Below are positions 26,438 through 36,271 of a DNA stretch of 64,000 bases, in pieces. The DNA is taken from NCBI GenBank assembly GCA_947626435.1, contig CANQSB010000011.1:1-64000 (forward strand), written 5' to 3'. The stretch is from an uncultured Lachnospiraceae bacterium (GTDB lineage Bacteria > Bacillota > Clostridia > Lachnospirales > Lachnospiraceae). Under the pieces are notes generated by a model. The model had not been told where the DNA came from, ran no database searches, and was given only the letters and a program-made list of their open reading frames with translations. The first letter of the stretch is position 1. Every line of letters begins with the position of its first letter. Made by a program: the position numbers and the translations under genes.

Positions 26438-28069
26438 ATGAAGAAAAAGTCTAATTTTATTGTACAGGGAAGCATACTTGCGATGGCGGGCGTGCTGTCG
26501 AGGATTATAGGCATAGCAAGGCGTTTCCCTATGGAGCATATCATAGGCGATAAGGGAAACGGATTTTATTCGGCGGCGTATGAGGTTTACGCGATGATGC
26601 TGATTATATCGTGCTACAGCCTGCCGCTTGCGGTGTCAAAGGTGGTTTCGTCAAAGCTGAACAAACGGCAGTACAGGAGCGCGGAGAGGGCGTTTCAGTG
26701 CGCCTTGATTTTTGCCATAGTGACGGGCGGCATTACGTTTTTTGTATGCGAATTTTTTGGAGATTTCCTCGCGGCGGACGTTATGCTTGAGCCTATGAGC
26801 GCGCTTGCCCTAAAGGTGCTTGGCCCGGCACTTTTGATAGTGTCAGTCATGGGCGTGTTCAGGGGATATTTTCAGGGGCTTGGCACTATGACGCCTACGG
26901 CGATTTCGCAGATTTTAGAGCAGATTTTTGTGCTGATTGGAAGCATTGCGGGCTCTTATATTCTGTTTAATTATGGTGAAATGGTAGGGGTTTTGTATCA
27001 TGATGAGGATTATGCGCCGTCGTATGGAGCGGCGGGAGCGTCTATAGGGCCTGTCGTGGGCGCGGTAGTGGGGCTTGCGTTTTTGCTCTTTATATTTTCC
27101 ATGTACAAGACAAAGCTGAGGCGGCAGATGAAACGTGAAAAGCCGGGAAGAACTGACAGCTATGGGCAGATTTTCAAGCTGATACTTCTCACGATTTTTC
27201 CTGTGCTTTTGAGCACTACGGTTTATAACTTAAGCAATGTAATTGATATCAGGATTTACAATGATGTGATGATACAGAAGGGCTTGGAGGATGTAAAGGC
27301 GTACAACTGGGGCGTGTATTCGGGGAAATACAGGGTGCTTGTGAATGTGCCGATTGCGCTTGCAAACGCTATGTGTTCATCTATTGTGCCTGTGCTTACG
27401 GGGCTTATGGTGAGGGAGGAATATTCGCAGGCGAAAGAAAAGATAGGGCAGGCTATGCGTTTTACTATGTTGGTCGCGATACCGAGTACTGTGGGGCTTA
27501 CTGTGTTGGCGAGGCCGATTATCACTATGCTTTTTAGGGGCGAGATAGATATGGCGGTTAATCTTCTGCATTTGGGCTCTATATCTGTGGTATTTTATAC
27601 GATGTCTACGCTTACTAATGGGGTGCTGCAGGGGATTAATAAGATGCAGATACCTGTGCGGAATGCGGCGATTGCGCTTGTGGTGCATATTGCGGCGTTG
27701 TATGGCATGCTGGAGCTTGATTGGGGGATAAATGCTGTGGTGTATGCGAATATTTTGTTTGCGGTGATTGTGTGCGTTTTGAATTCGCTTGCTATCAGGA
27801 AATATCTTAGGTATAAGCAGGAGTATGTGAGGACTTTTGCTGTGCCGGCTATAGCGTCTGTGGTGATGGGCGTGGTGATTGGAGTGCTTGGGATGTTGCT
27901 TTCGGGGGCTGTGGGGAATGTGCTTACTGTGTTGATTTGTATTGTGTTGGGGGCTGTGATATATTTTGTGGCGTTGTTGTTGTTGAAAGGGGTTTCGGAG
28001 TATGATTTGCGGAGAATGCCGTGCGGCGGTATAGTGATTGGGGTGGCGAAGAAGTTAAGGCTTATGTAA
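26438..28069 (+). CDS. Polysaccharide/lipid II flippase of the SpoVB type (MOP superfamily)
   Basis: A 543-residue integral membrane protein of the MATE/MOP superfamily with about 14 predicted segments. The start SNFIVQGSILAMAGVLSRIIG and the YSAAYEVYAMMLIISCYSLPLAVSK region are typical of SpoVB/MurJ-like flippases, which move lipid-linked precursors. In sporulation operons such proteins build the cortex. It follows ybeY by 49 bp with AGGAGA. The last ~500 bases are strongly G+T-skewed on the coding strand. The exact substrate (lipid II or other) is not shown. Confidence 0.85.
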   Translation: MKKKSNFIVQGSILAMAGVLSRIIGIARRFPMEHIIGDKGNGFYSAAYEVYAMMLIISCYSLPLAVSKVVSSKLNKRQYRSAERAFQCALIFAIVTGGITFFVCEFFGDFLAADVMLEPMSALALKVLGPALLIVSVMGVFRGYFQGLGTMTPTAISQILEQIFVLIGSIAGSYILFNYGEMVGVLYHDEDYAPSYGAAGASIGPVVGAVVGLAFLLFIFSMYKTKLRRQMKREKPGRTDSYGQIFKLILLTIFPVLLSTTVYNLSNVIDIRIYNDVMIQKGLEDVKAYNWGVYSGKYRVLVNVPIALANAMCSSIVPVLTGLMVREEYSQAKEKIGQAMRFTMLVAIPSTVGLTVLARPIITMLFRGEIDMAVNLLHLGSISVVFYTMSTLTNGVLQGINKMQIPVRNAAIALVVHIAALYGMLELDWGINAVVYANILFAVIVCVLNSLAIRKYLRYKQEYVRTFAVPAIASVVMGVVIGVLGMLLSGAVGNVLTVLICIVLGAVIYFVALLLLKGVSEYDLRRMPCGGIVIGVAKKLRLM

Positions 28070-28086
28070 TTTATTGGCAACAGGTC

Positions 28087-28253
28087 GCCCCGAGCGTTTT
28101 ATACACCCCATTCAGACGCGCTTGCGCTCAGTGGAAAGCGTAGCGGACACTAAGCTCAATGGCGCTGTAAAAGGAGCTACGCTTTTACAGCTTATTTCGC
28201 TAAGTGCCGACGCTTTCCAAGGGTCTTCATGGGGTGTATAAAACGCTCGGGGC
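28087..28253. repeat. Large palindromic repeat with nested hairpins
   Basis: Outer arms 28087-28110 and 28230-28253 are perfect 24-bp inverted repeats. Inside, GGAAAGCG near 28133 pairs with CGCTTTCC near 28211, and GCTGTAAAAG pairs with CTTTTACAGC at the centre (28164-28192). The ~167-bp unit would form a long cruciform or hairpin RNA. It fills the gene-free stretch 28070-28406, of which 28254-28390 shows nothing else. It is probably a non-autonomous repeat element or structured RNA, with terminator function possible. Confidence 0.8.
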
Positions 28254-28406
28254 TAGTGTATGGCTGGCTGTGGAGTGTTTTGAGGTAATGCCTTGCATGT
28301 GTTTATGAGCGGCAGGAAGATTTTTGTGTGAATAAAAAATGAAAGATAGGCTGATACTATATCTAAGAGGCCCAAATGGTTTACAAACTTGCAGTGGAGG
28401 CTGATG

Positions 28407-29060
28407 ATGAAGAAACGATATATGATTGGCTTATTTTTTGTATGTGCGGCTGTTGTCGCGGTTGTGGCTGTGCTTTTGTGGGGAAGGCATGTTATGGATG
28501 GTTTTCCTGATGAGAATGGCGCGGAGGGGCAGGAGGCGCCGCAGAGTGATGTGACTGAGGACGGAGAGATTGACGATTATGATGGGGCTGGCGTGTCGCA
28601 GGTGCAGGGTATGGGGATGCTTACGACGGCGGATACTATGTGCGTTTATGAAAATATTGACCAGAAGGACGGGACTGTTTCGATGGTGGAGGCTAAGTTG
28701 CCTGAAAAATATGTGGGGCTAAATCGTGCGCAGCTTGAGGCGGCTTTGAGGCTTGACGGGAATATTATGTTGCTTGATGAGAGTGATGATGGTTTTAAGT
28801 CGCAGCATTTGGAGTTGTTTTCGCCTGAGCGGGTAAAAATTCTGCGGATTTATGATACGGCGAAACAGCAGGGCGGTTATTATATTTTAGAGGTTGATGG
28901 AGAGGTGCGCATTTACAAGGAAGATAAAAAGACTTTGTATTTCAGAACGGACCTTACTTTGGATGATTTGCCTGAAAATGTTGCAAAGGAGATTGTCGAG
29001 GGAAAATATATGGAAAATGAGGTACAGGTGTATCATTTCCTTGAGTCTTATAGCAGCTAA
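28407..29060 (+). CDS. Membrane-anchored protein with a BofC-like C-terminal domain
   Basis: A 217-residue protein with an N-terminal signal-anchor (about 3-25), an acidic linker (Glu/Asp/Gly-rich to about 60) and a C-terminal domain. The segment LPEKYVGLNRAQLEAAL and the ending with repeated beta strands (YYILEVDGEVRIYKED) resemble the BofC C-terminal domain, which controls SpoIVB in forespore-to-mother-cell signalling. The match is by eye and moderate. GGAGG precedes ATG 28407. Placed near other sporulation genes, but with no SpoIVB nearby. Confidence 0.55.
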   Translation: MKKRYMIGLFFVCAAVVAVVAVLLWGRHVMDGFPDENGAEGQEAPQSDVTEDGEIDDYDGAGVSQVQGMGMLTTADTMCVYENIDQKDGTVSMVEAKLPEKYVGLNRAQLEAALRLDGNIMLLDESDDGFKSQHLELFSPERVKILRIYDTAKQQGGYYILEVDGEVRIYKEDKKTLYFRTDLTLDDLPENVAKEIVEGKYMENEVQVYHFLESYSS

Positions 29061-29065
29061 AAAAC

Positions 29066-29146
29066 CCATTAAGGAAATCTAAGGCGGTAAAAGACACCGC
29101 TTAAGATTTCCTTAATGGCTATGAAAAACGCAAGGTCGGCGTTTTT
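29066..29146 (+). terminator. Double terminator after the BofC-like gene
   Basis: Two hairpins follow each other: CCATTAAGG.../...CCTTAATGG (29066-29118) with a 14-bp perfect outer stem, then AAAAACGC/GCGTTTTT (29124-29146) with its T-run. A partial copy of the first hairpin's right arm (GACACCGCCTAAGATTT) recurs near 29170, evidence of duplication. Confidence 0.8.
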
Positions 29147-29214
29147 CTGGCGTGTCAAAGGCAGCAGGAGACACCGCCTAAGATTTTCTAAATATAATAT
29201 GGGAGAAATTATAT

Positions 29215-30405
29215 ATGGCGAGAAGGATAACGGTTGTGGGCGGCGGCGCGAGCGGTCTTATGGCGGCGGTCATGGCGGCGCGTGGTGGTGCTGAGGTCAC
29301 GGTTTTGGAGCATAAGGACAGAGTGGGCAAAAAGCTTCTTATGACGGGCAACGGGCGCTGTAATCTTACGAATGTGAGTGGATTTGAGGGGAAATATTTC
29401 AGCAGTGACGAGGCCTCAATGCAGAAAATATATGGAGCGTTGGGGCGATTTGACGCGGACGATGCGATGGATTTTTTCAGAAGTATAGGTGTATTTACGA
29501 AAGAAAAGCGGGATGGCGGTATTTATCCTGTTTCAGAACAGGCTTCGTGCGTGCTTGACGCGTTCAGGAGCGAGTGCGCGCGGCTAGGCGTGAGGACGGT
29601 TGTAAACGCGGATGTAAGAGACATGCGCGCTGTGAAATGTGACAGGCTTATTCTCGCGACAGGCGGGAAAGCCGCGCCGTCAACGGGTTCAGACGGTTCG
29701 GGGTATGTGCTTGCCAAAAGGCTGGGGCACAATATTATAACGCCATTGCCCGCGCTGGTACAGCTTAGGTGCGAGGGCGATTTTTTTAAGTCTGTTGCCG
29801 GGGTGCGCGCGCAGGCGGGGATTACGCTGTATATAGACGGTAAAAAAACGGCTTACGAGGAGGGCGAGCTGCAGCTTACGGATTATGGCATATCGGGAAT
29901 TCCCGTTTTTCAGTTCAGCAGGCTTGCGGCTCGGGCTTTACATGAAAGGAAGAAATGCGAGGCGGAGGTTAATTTTATGACACAAGTGTCAGAAAAAGAC
30001 CTTGGAGGTTTGCCGGCAGGAAGATATGACGGTAAGAAAGTAGAGGAATTGCTTGGCGGCATGGTACATAAAAAGATAGCTTCGCTAATCTGCCGCAGGC
30101 ATAAGCTTGACGCGCGGATGACGGTTTTTGATGCGGGCAGGGAAAAGGTTAAGGCGTATATTGACGAATTGAAACATTTTAAGGTAAGGATAACATCGGC
30201 AAATTCTTTTGGCAATGCGCAGGTATGCAGCGGCGGGGTGCCGCTTGGAGAAGTGTCGGATTGCTTTAGGTCGCTTAAAGCGCCAAATGTGTACATAGTT
30301 GGCGAGCTGCTTGATTGCGACGGCATATGCGGGGGCTATAACCTGCAATGGGCATGGACGACCGGCGCTATAGCAGGAAGGGACGCGGCAAATGATAACG
30401 ATTAA
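29215..30405 (+). CDS. FAD-dependent HI0933/YhiN-like flavoprotein
   Basis: A 396-residue flavoprotein of the HI0933/BaiN family. The dinucleotide-binding start is VVGGGASGLMAAVMAARGGA, followed by KKLLMTGNGRCNLTN near residue 40, and the C-terminal GGYNLQWAW-TG end is diagnostic. Members are predicted NAD(P)H/FAD oxidoreductases; BaiN acts on bile acids in some gut Clostridia, but the reaction cannot be assigned here. GGGAGA precedes ATG 29215. It overlaps the next FAD protein by 14 bp, so the two are probably co-translated. Confidence 0.88.
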   Translation: MARRITVVGGGASGLMAAVMAARGGAEVTVLEHKDRVGKKLLMTGNGRCNLTNVSGFEGKYFSSDEASMQKIYGALGRFDADDAMDFFRSIGVFTKEKRDGGIYPVSEQASCVLDAFRSECARLGVRTVVNADVRDMRAVKCDRLILATGGKAAPSTGSDGSGYVLAKRLGHNIITPLPALVQLRCEGDFFKSVAGVRAQAGITLYIDGKKTAYEEGELQLTDYGISGIPVFQFSRLAARALHERKKCEAEVNFMTQVSEKDLGGLPAGRYDGKKVEELLGGMVHKKIASLICRRHKLDARMTVFDAGREKVKAYIDELKHFKVRITSANSFGNAQVCSGGVPLGEVSDCFRSLKAPNVYIVGELLDCDGICGGYNLQWAWTTGAIAGRDAANDND

Positions 30406-32050
30406 TCAGTTAAAGAGTGAAATTATTCTCGACAAAAACAAGGTTAATGTTAAAGGGCGGCTTGGCGTAAGCGACATTATTGACAATGAGGATATATTAA
30501 GGAAAAAGGCGGCAAGACTGCTTGGCATAAATGCGGCTGACATTAAAACGCTTGAAATAATAAGACATTCCATAGACGCAAGGAAAAAGCCGAGGCTTTT
30601 TAATGTATACACATTAGAGCTGGGGCTTGGCAGTAAAGCGCGGGAGGAAAAGCTGGTAAAACGCTGCAGGAATAATAATATTTCTATTTCAAATACGGTC
30701 GTTTATAGGTTTCCGAACGCGGGCGTGGAGGAAATGCGTCACAGACCTGTAATAGTCGGAATGGGACCGGCGGGATTATTTTGCGGCTATATGCTTGCGG
30801 TAAACGGATATAAGCCGATAATGATAGAGCGCGGATATGATGTCGAAACGCGCACAAGAGATGTGGAGGCGTTTTGGAATGGCGGCAGCCTAAAACCAAA
30901 CTCAAATGTGCAGTTTGGCGAGGGGGGGGCTGGCACATTTTCAGACGGCAAGCTCAACACGCTCGTAAAGGATAAAAACGGTAGAAACAGAGAGGCTTTG
31001 CGCATATTTGTAAAGCATGGCGCGCCAAGAGAAATTTTGTATGAGAGTAAGCCGCATATAGGTACAGATGTTTTGAAAAGGGTAGTGGCGTCAATGCGCG
31101 ATGAAATTATAAAAAATGACGGAAGTGTCATTTTTGGCGCAAAGCTGACCTCGATAAAAGCCGATAATGGCAGAGTAAAGGCTGTGGTGATAAACGAAAA
31201 TGAGGAGCTTGAAACAGAACAGCTTGTGCTTGCAATCGGGCATAGTGCGCGCGATACTTTTGAATATTTGCAGAAAATCAATATTCCGATGGAGGCAAAG
31301 GCGTTTGCGGTCGGATTGCGCGTGGAGCATAAGCAGAGGCTTATAAATGAGCAAATGTATGGCGAGGAATATGCTGATTTGTTGCCTGCCGCGCCGTATA
31401 AGCTTACTGCGAAGACGGGCAGCGGGCGTGGGGTGTATTCGTTCTGCATGTGTCCAGGGGGATATGTGGTGAATGCGTCGAGCGAGGAAAAGCGTCTTGC
31501 GGTAAACGGAATGAGCTATTCGGGGCGTACGAGCCCTAATGCAAACAGCGCGATAATTGTTCAGGTGACGCCGGAGGATTTTGCGGGAGAGGGTGCGCTT
31601 GCGGGGATGGAGTTTCAGAGGCGTTTGGAGGAGAAGGCGTATAGTCTGTGCGGCGGGAAGGTGCCTGTGCAGTATTTTGGGGATTATGTGAAAAATCAGA
31701 CATCGGAGGATGACGGATTGTTTTTGCCATGCATAAAGGGCGGCTATGGGTTTACGAATTTGAGGGGTCTTTTGCCTGCGGAGTGTGAGGCGGCTTTTAT
31801 TGAGGGGATGGGGCAGTTTGACAGGGCGATTGAAGGTTTTGCGGGTGAAAAGGCTATTTTGGCAGGCATAGAGAGCAGGACATCCTCGCCGATACGGATA
31901 TCTCGTAATGATACGCTGCAGTGCCCTGTTTTGAGGGGGCTTTATCCTTGCGGAGAGGGCGCGGGATATGCGGGAGGGATAACCTCGGCGGCGATGGATG
32001 GGATTTTGGTGGCGGAGAGAATTGCGGAGAGGTATAGACAAGCGTATTAA
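30392..32050 (+). CDS. Predicted FAD-dependent dehydrogenase (COG2509 type)
   Basis: A 552-residue protein. An N-terminal ~100-residue part with basic helices (KRCRNNNISISNT) precedes a two-domain FAD fold: VGMGPAGLFCGYMLA near 111, GEGGAGTFSDGKLNT near 175 and the end CGEGAGYAGGITSAAMDG near 520. COG2509-type proteins are uncharacterised flavoproteins found next to HI0933-type ones. Start ATG 30392 lies in the upstream gene's end; an RBS is weak, consistent with coupling. Complete length. Confidence 0.85.
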   Translation: MITINQLKSEIILDKNKVNVKGRLGVSDIIDNEDILRKKAARLLGINAADIKTLEIIRHSIDARKKPRLFNVYTLELGLGSKAREEKLVKRCRNNNISISNTVVYRFPNAGVEEMRHRPVIVGMGPAGLFCGYMLAVNGYKPIMIERGYDVETRTRDVEAFWNGGSLKPNSNVQFGEGGAGTFSDGKLNTLVKDKNGRNREALRIFVKHGAPREILYESKPHIGTDVLKRVVASMRDEIIKNDGSVIFGAKLTSIKADNGRVKAVVINENEELETEQLVLAIGHSARDTFEYLQKINIPMEAKAFAVGLRVEHKQRLINEQMYGEEYADLLPAAPYKLTAKTGSGRGVYSFCMCPGGYVVNASSEEKRLAVNGMSYSGRTSPNANSAIIVQVTPEDFAGEGALAGMEFQRRLEEKAYSLCGGKVPVQYFGDYVKNQTSEDDGLFLPCIKGGYGFTNLRGLLPAECEAAFIEGMGQFDRAIEGFAGEKAILAGIESRTSSPIRISRNDTLQCPVLRGLYPCGEGAGYAGGITSAAMDGILVAERIAERYRQAY

Positions 32051-32099
32051 AATGAATTAGAATAAAAAATATTTAATGTTGATATACGGAGGCGTAAAG

Positions 32100-32954
32100 G
32101 TGGAAGAACTGCGTAAGAAATTGAGGGATAAAAAGCGTATTGTGGTGAAGATTGGCTCGTCGTCGCTACAGCACCCTGAGACAGGTGATTTGGATTACAT
32201 AAAGATGGATATACTGGTGCGTGAGCTTTGCAATATCAGAAATCAGGGGAAGGATGTCATTCTTGTGACTTCGGGCGCGATAGGCTGCGGCAGGCGCGCG
32301 CTGCACATGAAGGCGGCGAATTCTATTTCGGAAAAGCAGGCGTGTGCGGCAATCGGACAGGCTATGCTTATGGCTACATATCAGAGGATTTTTTCGGAAT
32401 ATAATCATCAGGCGGCACAGATACTTATGGCGCGGCAGACGATTGTTGCCGAGTTGAACAGGACTAATGCGCAGAATACATTTAATGAGCTTTTGAAGCT
32501 GGGCGTTATTCCGATAGTGAATGAGAATGACACGATATCTACTTTTGAGCTTGATGAAGTGGTGGGCGACAATGATACGCTGTCGGCTATAATTACGGCG
32601 CTTATAGGGGCGGATTTGCTTATTTTGCTTTCGGACATAAACGGGCTTTATACGGATGACCCGCGCAAAAATCCGAAGGCTGAGTTTATAGAGCGCGTGG
32701 ATGAGCTTACGGATGAGCTTATCAGCATGGGAAAGGGCTCTACGGGGAGCAGCGTCGGTACGGGCGGCATGGAGACGAAGCTTACGGCGGCGAAGATTGC
32801 GACTTATTCAGGCGCGGATATGGTCATCGCAAACGGCAAGGATGTGCGCGTGATTCACCGTATTATGGAGGGCAGGAATTACGGGACTATTTTTAGGGCA
32901 AACAAGGACGACGGTTTTAATGTGGCGGAATTTGTGGATAATCTTCACAAATAG
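32100..32954 (+). CDS. proB: Glutamate 5-kinase (no PUA domain)
   Basis: A 284-residue amino-acid kinase making gamma-glutamyl phosphate, the first step of proline synthesis. Motifs include VVKIGSSSL near residue 15, VTSGAIGCGRRAL and the GTGGMETKLTAAKIA block near 230. The C-terminal PUA domain of longer ProB forms is absent, which is common in Firmicutes. GTG 32100 follows GGAGG by 7 nt; the ATG 32076 upstream lacks a site. proA is separated by nfo, DUF896 and fau. Confidence 0.92.
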   Translation: MEELRKKLRDKKRIVVKIGSSSLQHPETGDLDYIKMDILVRELCNIRNQGKDVILVTSGAIGCGRRALHMKAANSISEKQACAAIGQAMLMATYQRIFSEYNHQAAQILMARQTIVAELNRTNAQNTFNELLKLGVIPIVNENDTISTFELDEVVGDNDTLSAIITALIGADLLILLSDINGLYTDDPRKNPKAEFIERVDELTDELISMGKGSTGSSVGTGGMETKLTAAKIATYSGADMVIANGKDVRVIHRIMEGRNYGTIFRANKDDGFNVAEFVDNLHK

Positions 32955-32999
32955 AGGATTTGAATAATTTGGACAAAGAGCATGGAAATGAGGGTAAGT

Positions 33000-33848
33000 A
33001 TGTTTATAGGAAATCATTTGTCATCATCAAAGGGTTTTGAAAATATGGGAAAAGAGGCGTTAAAACTGGACGCCAACACATTTGCGTTTTTCACGAGGAA
33101 TCCCCGCGGAGGCGCGGCAAAGGCTATTGATGCGGAGGATGCCATGAAACTTCGCAAGCTTATGGAGGAGAATGGTTTTGGCAAGCTTGTAGCGCATGCG
33201 CCGTACACTATGAATGTTTGTGCGGCGAAGGAGGATATCAGGAAATTTTCATGGAATGTGTTACATGAAGATTTACAGCGAATGGAATATCTTCCAAACA
33301 ATTACTATAATTTTCACCCGGGTTCTCATGTAGGGCAGGGGGCTGAGGTGGCTATTCCTATTATCGCGGCGGCAGTTAATGACGCTTTGAAGCCGGAGTA
33401 TACGACGACTGTTTTGCTTGAAACTATGGCGGGCAAGGGTTCGGAGGTTGGCAGAAGTTTTGAGGAGCTTAGGGCGATACTTGACTTGATTAAGCTGCCT
33501 GACAAGGTGGGGGTGTGCTTTGATACTTGTCATGTGTGGGACGGCGGATATGATATTGTGAATGACCTTGACGGAGTTTTGCGGGAATTTGACCGCGTTA
33601 TAGGTCTTGACAGGTTGAAAGCGGTTCATTTCAATGACAGTATGAATGTTTGCGGCTCGCATAAGGACAGGCATCAGAAGATTGGAGAGGGAGAGATTGG
33701 GCTTGAAGCGCTAAAGGCTGTAGCGACGCACCAGCTTTTGAAAGATAAGCCGTTTATTTTGGAAACGCCGAATGACGATGAGGGATATAAGAAGGAGATT
33801 GCGCTTGTGCGGAGTTTTGGGGAAGTAAATAGTATGAATAATAAGTAA
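33000..33848 (+). CDS. nfo: Deoxyribonuclease IV (AP endonuclease)
   Basis: A 282-residue TIM-barrel AP endonuclease of the Nfo family, acting in base excision repair with three metal ions. Conserved parts are [13 protein letters not shown] at the start, [11 protein letters not shown] near 105, [15 protein letters not shown] near 172 and [19 protein letters not shown] near 205. GAGGG lies 5 nt before ATG 33000; an in-frame ATG at 32982 is possible. It lies between proB and a palindromic repeat. Confidence 0.93.
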   Translation: MFIGNHLSSSKGFENMGKEALKLDANTFAFFTRNPRGGAAKAIDAEDAMKLRKLMEENGFGKLVAHAPYTMNVCAAKEDIRKFSWNVLHEDLQRMEYLPNNYYNFHPGSHVGQGAEVAIPIIAAAVNDALKPEYTTTVLLETMAGKGSEVGRSFEELRAILDLIKLPDKVGVCFDTCHVWDGGYDIVNDLDGVLREFDRVIGLDRLKAVHFNDSMNVCGSHKDRHQKIGEGEIGLEALKAVATHQLLKDKPFILETPNDDEGYKKEIALVRSFGEVNSMNNK

Positions 33849-33852
33849 TTGG

Positions 33853-34018
33853 GAAGGGTGTTCTCAACCGGCCGAATTTAGTCAAAATATATAAAAATCG
33901 CGTCAATGTACTGTATCGCAGATACAGTACATAAGTGCGGCAAGCTTCAAGACGCCGCTTATTTTATATATTTTGACTAAATTCTATGTTGTCGAATGGG
34001 GTATTGAAAATGCTTAGG
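33853..34018. repeat. MITE-like palindromic element, copy 1
   Basis: Perfect 23-bp inverted repeats (33874-33896 and 33962-33984) enclose a perfect 10-bp hairpin GTACTGTATC/GATACAGTAC (33908-33930) and a GCGGC/GCCGC pair. Outside lie the flank TTCTCAACCGGCC (33861 on) and the right module TCTATGTTGTCGAAT (33983-33997). It matches the copy after proA in both flanks and stem, which marks it as a mobile repeat family. It lies between nfo and the DUF896 gene. Confidence 0.85.
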
Positions 34019-34042
34019 TATGAATAAGAATGGGAGAAAGTT

Positions 34043-34267
34043 ATGGGTTTAGATGAGAAGATAAAGCGGATTAATGAGTTGTACCACAAATCAAAGGCGG
34101 AGGGACTTACGGCGGAGGAAAAGGAAGAACAGGCTAGTCTTCGCGCCGAATATATTGCAAATATACGCCAAAATTTGAAAGGACAGCTTGACAATATATC
34201 TATACAGGAGCAAGACGGCACAATCACGAATTTGGGCGACAAGTTTGGAAAAAGGCAGACTCACTAG
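34043..34267 (+). CDS. DUF896 (YnzC/UPF0291) family protein
   Basis: A 74-residue charged protein matching DUF896 throughout: INELYHKSKAEGLTAEEKEE near 10-29 and LRAEYIANIRQNLKGQLDNI near 33-52. These short helical hairpin proteins, such as YnzC of Bacillus subtilis, are SOS-induced in some species, with unknown action. GGGAGA lies before ATG 34043. It precedes the folate gene. Confidence 0.9.
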   Translation: MGLDEKIKRINELYHKSKAEGLTAEEKEEQASLRAEYIANIRQNLKGQLDNISIQEQDGTITNLGDKFGKRQTH

Positions 34268-34356
34268 AAATATATGAAATAAATCACAAGTTGGTTGCGT
34301 TAAACGGAGATTTCTATTATAATGAAAAACAAGATTATAGTAGATACGGTGTAAAT

Positions 34357-34938
34357 ATGGAAACAAAGTCTGAAATCAGAAAAAGAATTTTGGCTATGCG
34401 CTCAAATCTAAGCGACGAGGATTTTAATAAAAAAAGCGGCATCATAGTGCAGAAAGTTTTGCAGACCGCGGAATACAAAGAGGCAGTGAATATACTATTG
34501 TACGCGGACTATTGTCGTGAGGTCATGACGCGCGGCATATTTGATGATGCTGTTTTGCACAAAAAAATGGTATATCTGCCAAAGGTTGACACCCTCACGA
34601 ATACTATGGAATTTTACAGAGTGACAAGCACAAGTCAGCTTGCAAGGGGCTACAAGGGTATTCCGGAGCCGGAGGAGAACCTGAAAAACATATACAGGCT
34701 TGACAAAAACGAGGATACGCTGGCAGTAATCCCGGGAGTGGCATTTGACACGCAGGGCTACAGGCTTGGTTATGGAAAAGGCTTTTATGATAAATACTTG
34801 TCCAACAAAAGGCAGATTTCGACAATAGCGCTTGCGTTTTCATGCCAGATACTCGATGAGCTGCCGCACGAGGCTCACGACATAAAAATGGACAAGGTAG
34901 TGACCGAGGAAATAATCATACATACATTGAGGGTGTAA
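34357..34938 (+). CDS. fau: 5-formyltetrahydrofolate cyclo-ligase
   Basis: A 193-residue enzyme converting 5-formyl-THF to 5,10-methenyl-THF with ATP. The conserved VIPGVAFDTQGYRLGYGKGFYD segment is split across residues near 125-147 and ends in the typical C-terminal DIKMDKVVTE. The start ATG 34357 suits the family (KSEIRKRILAMR); the longer frame from 34291 adds an AT-rich region with no RBS. It lies 44 bp before proA. Confidence 0.9.
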   Translation: METKSEIRKRILAMRSNLSDEDFNKKSGIIVQKVLQTAEYKEAVNILLYADYCREVMTRGIFDDAVLHKKMVYLPKVDTLTNTMEFYRVTSTSQLARGYKGIPEPEENLKNIYRLDKNEDTLAVIPGVAFDTQGYRLGYGKGFYDKYLSNKRQISTIALAFSCQILDELPHEAHDIKMDKVVTEEIIIHTLRV

Positions 34939-34982
34939 ATTATTGGAAAGTGCAAAATATTAATACGGAGGCTTTTACAGAC

Positions 34983-36263
34983 ATGACAATCAAAGAAAAA
35001 GCGGCGGCTATGAAGCTTGACAGCCCTAAGATGGCGGCGCAGTCCGCACAGACGAGAAACGCGGCGCTTGCGGCTATTGCCAAATCGCTTGTGGAAAATC
35101 AGGCAGAGATTTTTGAGGAGAATAAAAAGGACTTAGCGGAGGCGGCGCAGAACAATATCCCCGACGCGGTAGTAAAGCGCTTGAAATTTACAGCGCAAAA
35201 GCTTGACGATGTTGTAAAGGGCATAAACAATTTAATCGCACTTCCCGACAGGGTTTTTGAAAAGCTGCTTGTGCGCGAGCTTGACGAGGGGCTTACGCTT
35301 GTAAAGGAGGCTTGTCCGATAGGCGTTATTGGAGTGATTTTTGAGGCGCGCCCCGATGCGCTTGTGCAGATAGCGTCACTTTGCATCAAAAGCGGGAATT
35401 GTGCGATTTTAAAGGGCGGCAGTGAGACAAAACACACAAACAAGGCGCTTTTTTCCTTGATTTACAATGCGGCAATACAAAGCGGCCTGCCGCAAAACTG
35501 TCTGTTTCAGGCGGAGCTTAGAGATGAAATATCAGAGCTGCTTGACTGTCACGAGTACGTAGACCTCATTATTCCGCGCGGCTCAAACTCGTTTGTCCAG
35601 TACATAATGAACAACACTAAAATCCCTGTAATGGGGCATGCGGACGGCATATGTCACATATATGTTGACAAGGACTTTGATATAGACAAGGCAATTCCGA
35701 TAATAATAGACGCCAAGACGCAGTACACAGCCGCATGTAACGCGGTAGAGACGCTTTTGGTTCACAAAGACGCGGTGGATAGACTTATGCCGAAATTAAA
35801 CGAGGCGTTTAAGGCACATCAGATTGAGCTTAGGGCAAGCAGGGACATAAGCGATAAATATGACTGTAAGACGGCTACTGATGATGACTTTGCTACAGAA
35901 TACCTTGACCTGATTATTTCTGCAAAGACAGTGGAGAGCATTGATGAGGCGATAGACCATATCAACAAATATGGCTCGCATCATACGGACTGCATTATTA
36001 CCGAGGATGCGGCGGCTGCGGAGCATTTTATGCAGATGGTTGACTCGGCGGGAGTGTATCAGAACTGCTCGACGCGCTTTGCGGACGGCTTCAGATACGG
36101 GTTTGGTGCGGAAGTGGGTATCAGTACGGGCAAAATCCACGCCAGAGGCCCCGTAGGGCTTGATGGGCTTTTGACATACAAGTACAGATTGTACGGAAAC
36201 GGGCATATAGTTGATGATTATGCATCAGGCAGGAAGGAATTTCATTTTAGGGATATTGATTAA
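34983..36263 (+). CDS. proA: Gamma-glutamyl phosphate reductase
   Basis: A 426-residue NADPH-dependent enzyme, second step of proline synthesis. The aldehyde-dehydrogenase fold shows the acyl-site Cys in TQYTAACNAVETLL near 250, and the motifs GVIGVIFEARPDA near 118 and SIGKIHARGPVGL-like STGKIHARGPVGLDGL near 387. ATG 34983 is favoured, with GGAGG 11 nt upstream; GTG 34950 is the alternative. It ends close to the second palindromic repeat. Confidence 0.93.
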   Translation: MTIKEKAAAMKLDSPKMAAQSAQTRNAALAAIAKSLVENQAEIFEENKKDLAEAAQNNIPDAVVKRLKFTAQKLDDVVKGINNLIALPDRVFEKLLVRELDEGLTLVKEACPIGVIGVIFEARPDALVQIASLCIKSGNCAILKGGSETKHTNKALFSLIYNAAIQSGLPQNCLFQAELRDEISELLDCHEYVDLIIPRGSNSFVQYIMNNTKIPVMGHADGICHIYVDKDFDIDKAIPIIIDAKTQYTAACNAVETLLVHKDAVDRLMPKLNEAFKAHQIELRASRDISDKYDCKTATDDDFATEYLDLIISAKTVESIDEAIDHINKYGSHHTDCIITEDAAAAEHFMQMVDSAGVYQNCSTRFADGFRYGFGAEVGISTGKIHARGPVGLDGLLTYKYRLYGNGHIVDDYASGRKEFHFRDID

Positions 36264-36271
36264 TTAGATAA

